Positions 32,369 through 33,537 of a stretch of 33,537 nt of DNA are shown piece after piece (position 1 is the stretch's first letter; every line of letters starts with the position of its first letter). The notes beneath the pieces are model-generated. The model did not search any database. It worked only from the letters and a program-made list of their open reading frames with translations, and was not told the DNA's origin. The DNA is from Acidobacteriota bacterium (GTDB lineage: Bacteria > Acidobacteriota > Terriglobia > Terriglobales > Acidobacteriaceae). The stretch covers positions 1 through 33,537 of the forward strand of contig JAEZPW010000243.1 of the NCBI GenBank assembly GCA_023441255.1. The letters are read 5' to 3'. The translations under genes were made by a program, and so were the position numbers.

Positions 32369-32482
32369 AGGAGCAGTCTTAAGTTTCCGCTATCGGCATT
32401 TCGCGGAAAACAAGTAAGTCTACTCTTAGCATGGCCAAGGTGGCCATCGATGTTGCGCGAAACTGCTTCATGCATGGTCGTG

Positions 32483-32516
32483 CCCACATCTGCCAACACC
32501 GGCAGATGTGGGGCAC
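32483..32516. repeat. Hairpin repeat family C (best copy)
   Basis: CCCACATCTGCC-AACACC-GGCAGATGTGGG with the tail GGCACC. The 12-bp stem is perfect. It lies between nadC and the YCII gene that ends at 32536. Another copy is at 28652-28682. It shares the GGGGCACC tail with family B, so the families may be related. Confidence 0.7.
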
Positions 32517-32535
32517 CGAGATCTGGCAAAATCTT

Positions 32536-32976
32536 TCAGCGACTGCCTGACTTGGTCAGCTGTTCGGCCTTTTCGCGCAGGCGTTCTTCCTGCTCCCTGA
32601 GTTCGGGGGTAAAGGCTTCGCCGAAATCCTCAGCCTCGAATATCTGGCGAATCTCGACTTCGGCACTGTCTTCGTGCCTGAAGGGACTGCGCTTGATCCA
32701 GTCGATGGCTTCTTGTTTTGAGTTCACCTTCCAAATCCAGAAACCGGCGACCAATTCTTTTGTTTCCGTGAACGGGCCGTCGGTCACGACGATCTTGCCG
32801 TTCGAGAACTTCACGCGCGCACCCTTTGAGGTCGGGTGAAGTCCTTCACCCGCCAGCATGACTCCGGCGTTCACAAGCTCTTCGTTGAACTTGCCCATCT
32901 CGGCCAGGATCTCCTGGCTGGGCATCATTCCGGCCTCTGTCTTTTTGTCGCCTTTTACGATGACCATAAAGCGCAT
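32536..32976 (-). CDS. YCII-related (DGPF) domain protein
   Basis: A 146-residue protein starting MRFMVIVKGDKKTEAGMMP, with VTDGPFTETKELVAGFWIWK (about 64-83) as the DGPF hallmark and EVEIRQIFEAEDFGEA near the end. AAGGAG lies about 7 bases before the ATG. Structure and family role are as for the protein at 3787, but the charged tail (REQEERLREKAEQLTKSG) is longer. It is 98 bases downstream of another YCII gene on the same strand, so the two probably form a transcription unit. A sigma factor, the frequent partner, may lie beyond the window. Confidence 0.88.
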   Translation of the reverse strand: MRFMVIVKGDKKTEAGMMPSQEILAEMGKFNEELVNAGVMLAGEGLHPTSKGARVKFSNGKIVVTDGPFTETKELVAGFWIWKVNSKQEAIDWIKRSPFRHEDSAEVEIRQIFEAEDFGEAFTPELREQEERLREKAEQLTKSGSR

Positions 32977-33074
32977 GGGTGAATCTCCTTGGGTTCGTTA
33001 CCGGGCTGTGTGGCCCGCTTCCACAGTGAGTCGGACGGCGGCGTGCCGAATCGACACATTTTCAAAACTCATCG

Positions 33075-33431
33075 TCAGTCCGTGGGCAGATTGGGAATTT
33101 CCACGACTGGACGGATCTCGACGGTTCCCTTGCGCGCTCCCGGAATGCGGCCGGCGATGCCTATGGCATCGTCGAGGTCCTTTGCTTCTATGAGGAAGTA
33201 GCCGCCGAGTTGTTCGCGAGTTTCGGCGAAGGGACCGTCGGTGACGAGGCGTTTGCCGCTGCGCACCTGCACGCTCGTGGCAGTCGAGACGGGCTGCAAC
33301 GGGTTCGCAGCAAGGTACTGACCGTTCGCCTTGAGCTGATGAGCCAGTTCGGTCGATTCGCCGTAGCATTGCTGACGCTCGGGTTCCGTCCAGACCCGCT
33401 CGTCGGCGTAGATGAGCAGCATGTATTTCAT
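33075..33431 (-). CDS. YCII-related (DGPF) domain protein
   Basis: A 118-residue protein starting MKYMLLIYADERVWTEPERQ with VTDGPFAETREQLGGYFLIE (about 62-81), the DGPF hallmark, and a C-terminus TVEIRPVVEIPNLP. The MKYMLLIY opening is the usual one for this family, often paired with ECF sigma factors. GGAGGAAGC sits directly before the ATG at 33431; a longer frame to 33524 is not supported. It is likely cotranscribed with the next YCII gene. The last 106 bases of the window (33432-33537) hold no gene. Confidence 0.9.
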   Translation of the reverse strand: MKYMLLIYADERVWTEPERQQCYGESTELAHQLKANGQYLAANPLQPVSTATSVQVRSGKRLVTDGPFAETREQLGGYFLIEAKDLDDAIGIAGRIPGARKGTVEIRPVVEIPNLPTD

Positions 33432-33537
33432 GCTTCCTCCGTCAATGTGGGGCCGGGCGCGGAGGAACTTCCTACCGACATCTCCTTGGCTGGTAGGGGT
33501 TACACGCCACGCGAGGAAAGACAAACCCAGTAAAACG

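Overview
The window looks like chromosome from a high-GC, Gram-negative soil bacterium, most likely an acidobacterium of the Terriglobia/Koribacter type. This is inferred from three things: lpxA and fabZ (lipid A and fatty-acid synthesis), a gene set rich in secreted glycoside hydrolases, subtilase, TPR and DUF3857 proteins, and many short palindromic repeats between genes. No rRNA, tRNA, CRISPR, transposase or phage gene was found. No taxonomic search was possible.

Layout. 1-2,500: repeat-rich edge, a LysR regulator (-), an 840-base gene-free stretch with two copies of an RNA-like unit ending in intrinsic terminators alternating with a foldback repeat, then a small secreted Cys-rich protein (-). 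2,500-7,400: a membrane protein (-), a YCII protein (+), a GH18-like secreted hydrolase (+) and a GH51 arabinofuranosidase (-) bracketed by two copies of one hairpin repeat. 7,400-15,600: a 1417-residue DUF3857/transglutaminase/TPR protein, a PilZ-membrane-SPOR protein, an alpha-carbonic anhydrase and a DUF488 protein, all on the minus strand. 15,900-22,700: secreted Asp-box protein (+), a possible orphan immunity-like protein (+), a TPR protein (-), a subtilase (+) and a lipoprotein GSDH-type sugar dehydrogenase (+). 22,900-25,800: birA-coaX (biotin ligase and pantothenate kinase) behind a good promoter, then a toxin-antitoxin pair with a palindromic operator. 26,000-33,500: hypothetical membrane and cytosolic proteins, fabZ-lpxA (-) with a good promoter, a secreted Ig-like protein (+), a DUF4126-like membrane protein (-), nadC (-) and two YCII proteins (-).

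How genes fit together. birA and coaX serve two cofactors used in fatty-acid metabolism (biotin on acetyl-CoA carboxylase, CoA). fabZ and lpxA draw on the same acyl-ACP pool for phospholipid and lipid A. nadC makes NAD precursor. The secreted enzymes suggest use of plant or microbial polymers. At least five families of interspersed palindromic or tandem repeats sit in nearly every intergenic gap, and one appears to have entered the birA reading frame.

The best candidate for something undescribed is the tandem RNA-like unit at 1255-1410 and 1568-1717. The PilZ-SPOR fusion is the most interesting protein architecture.
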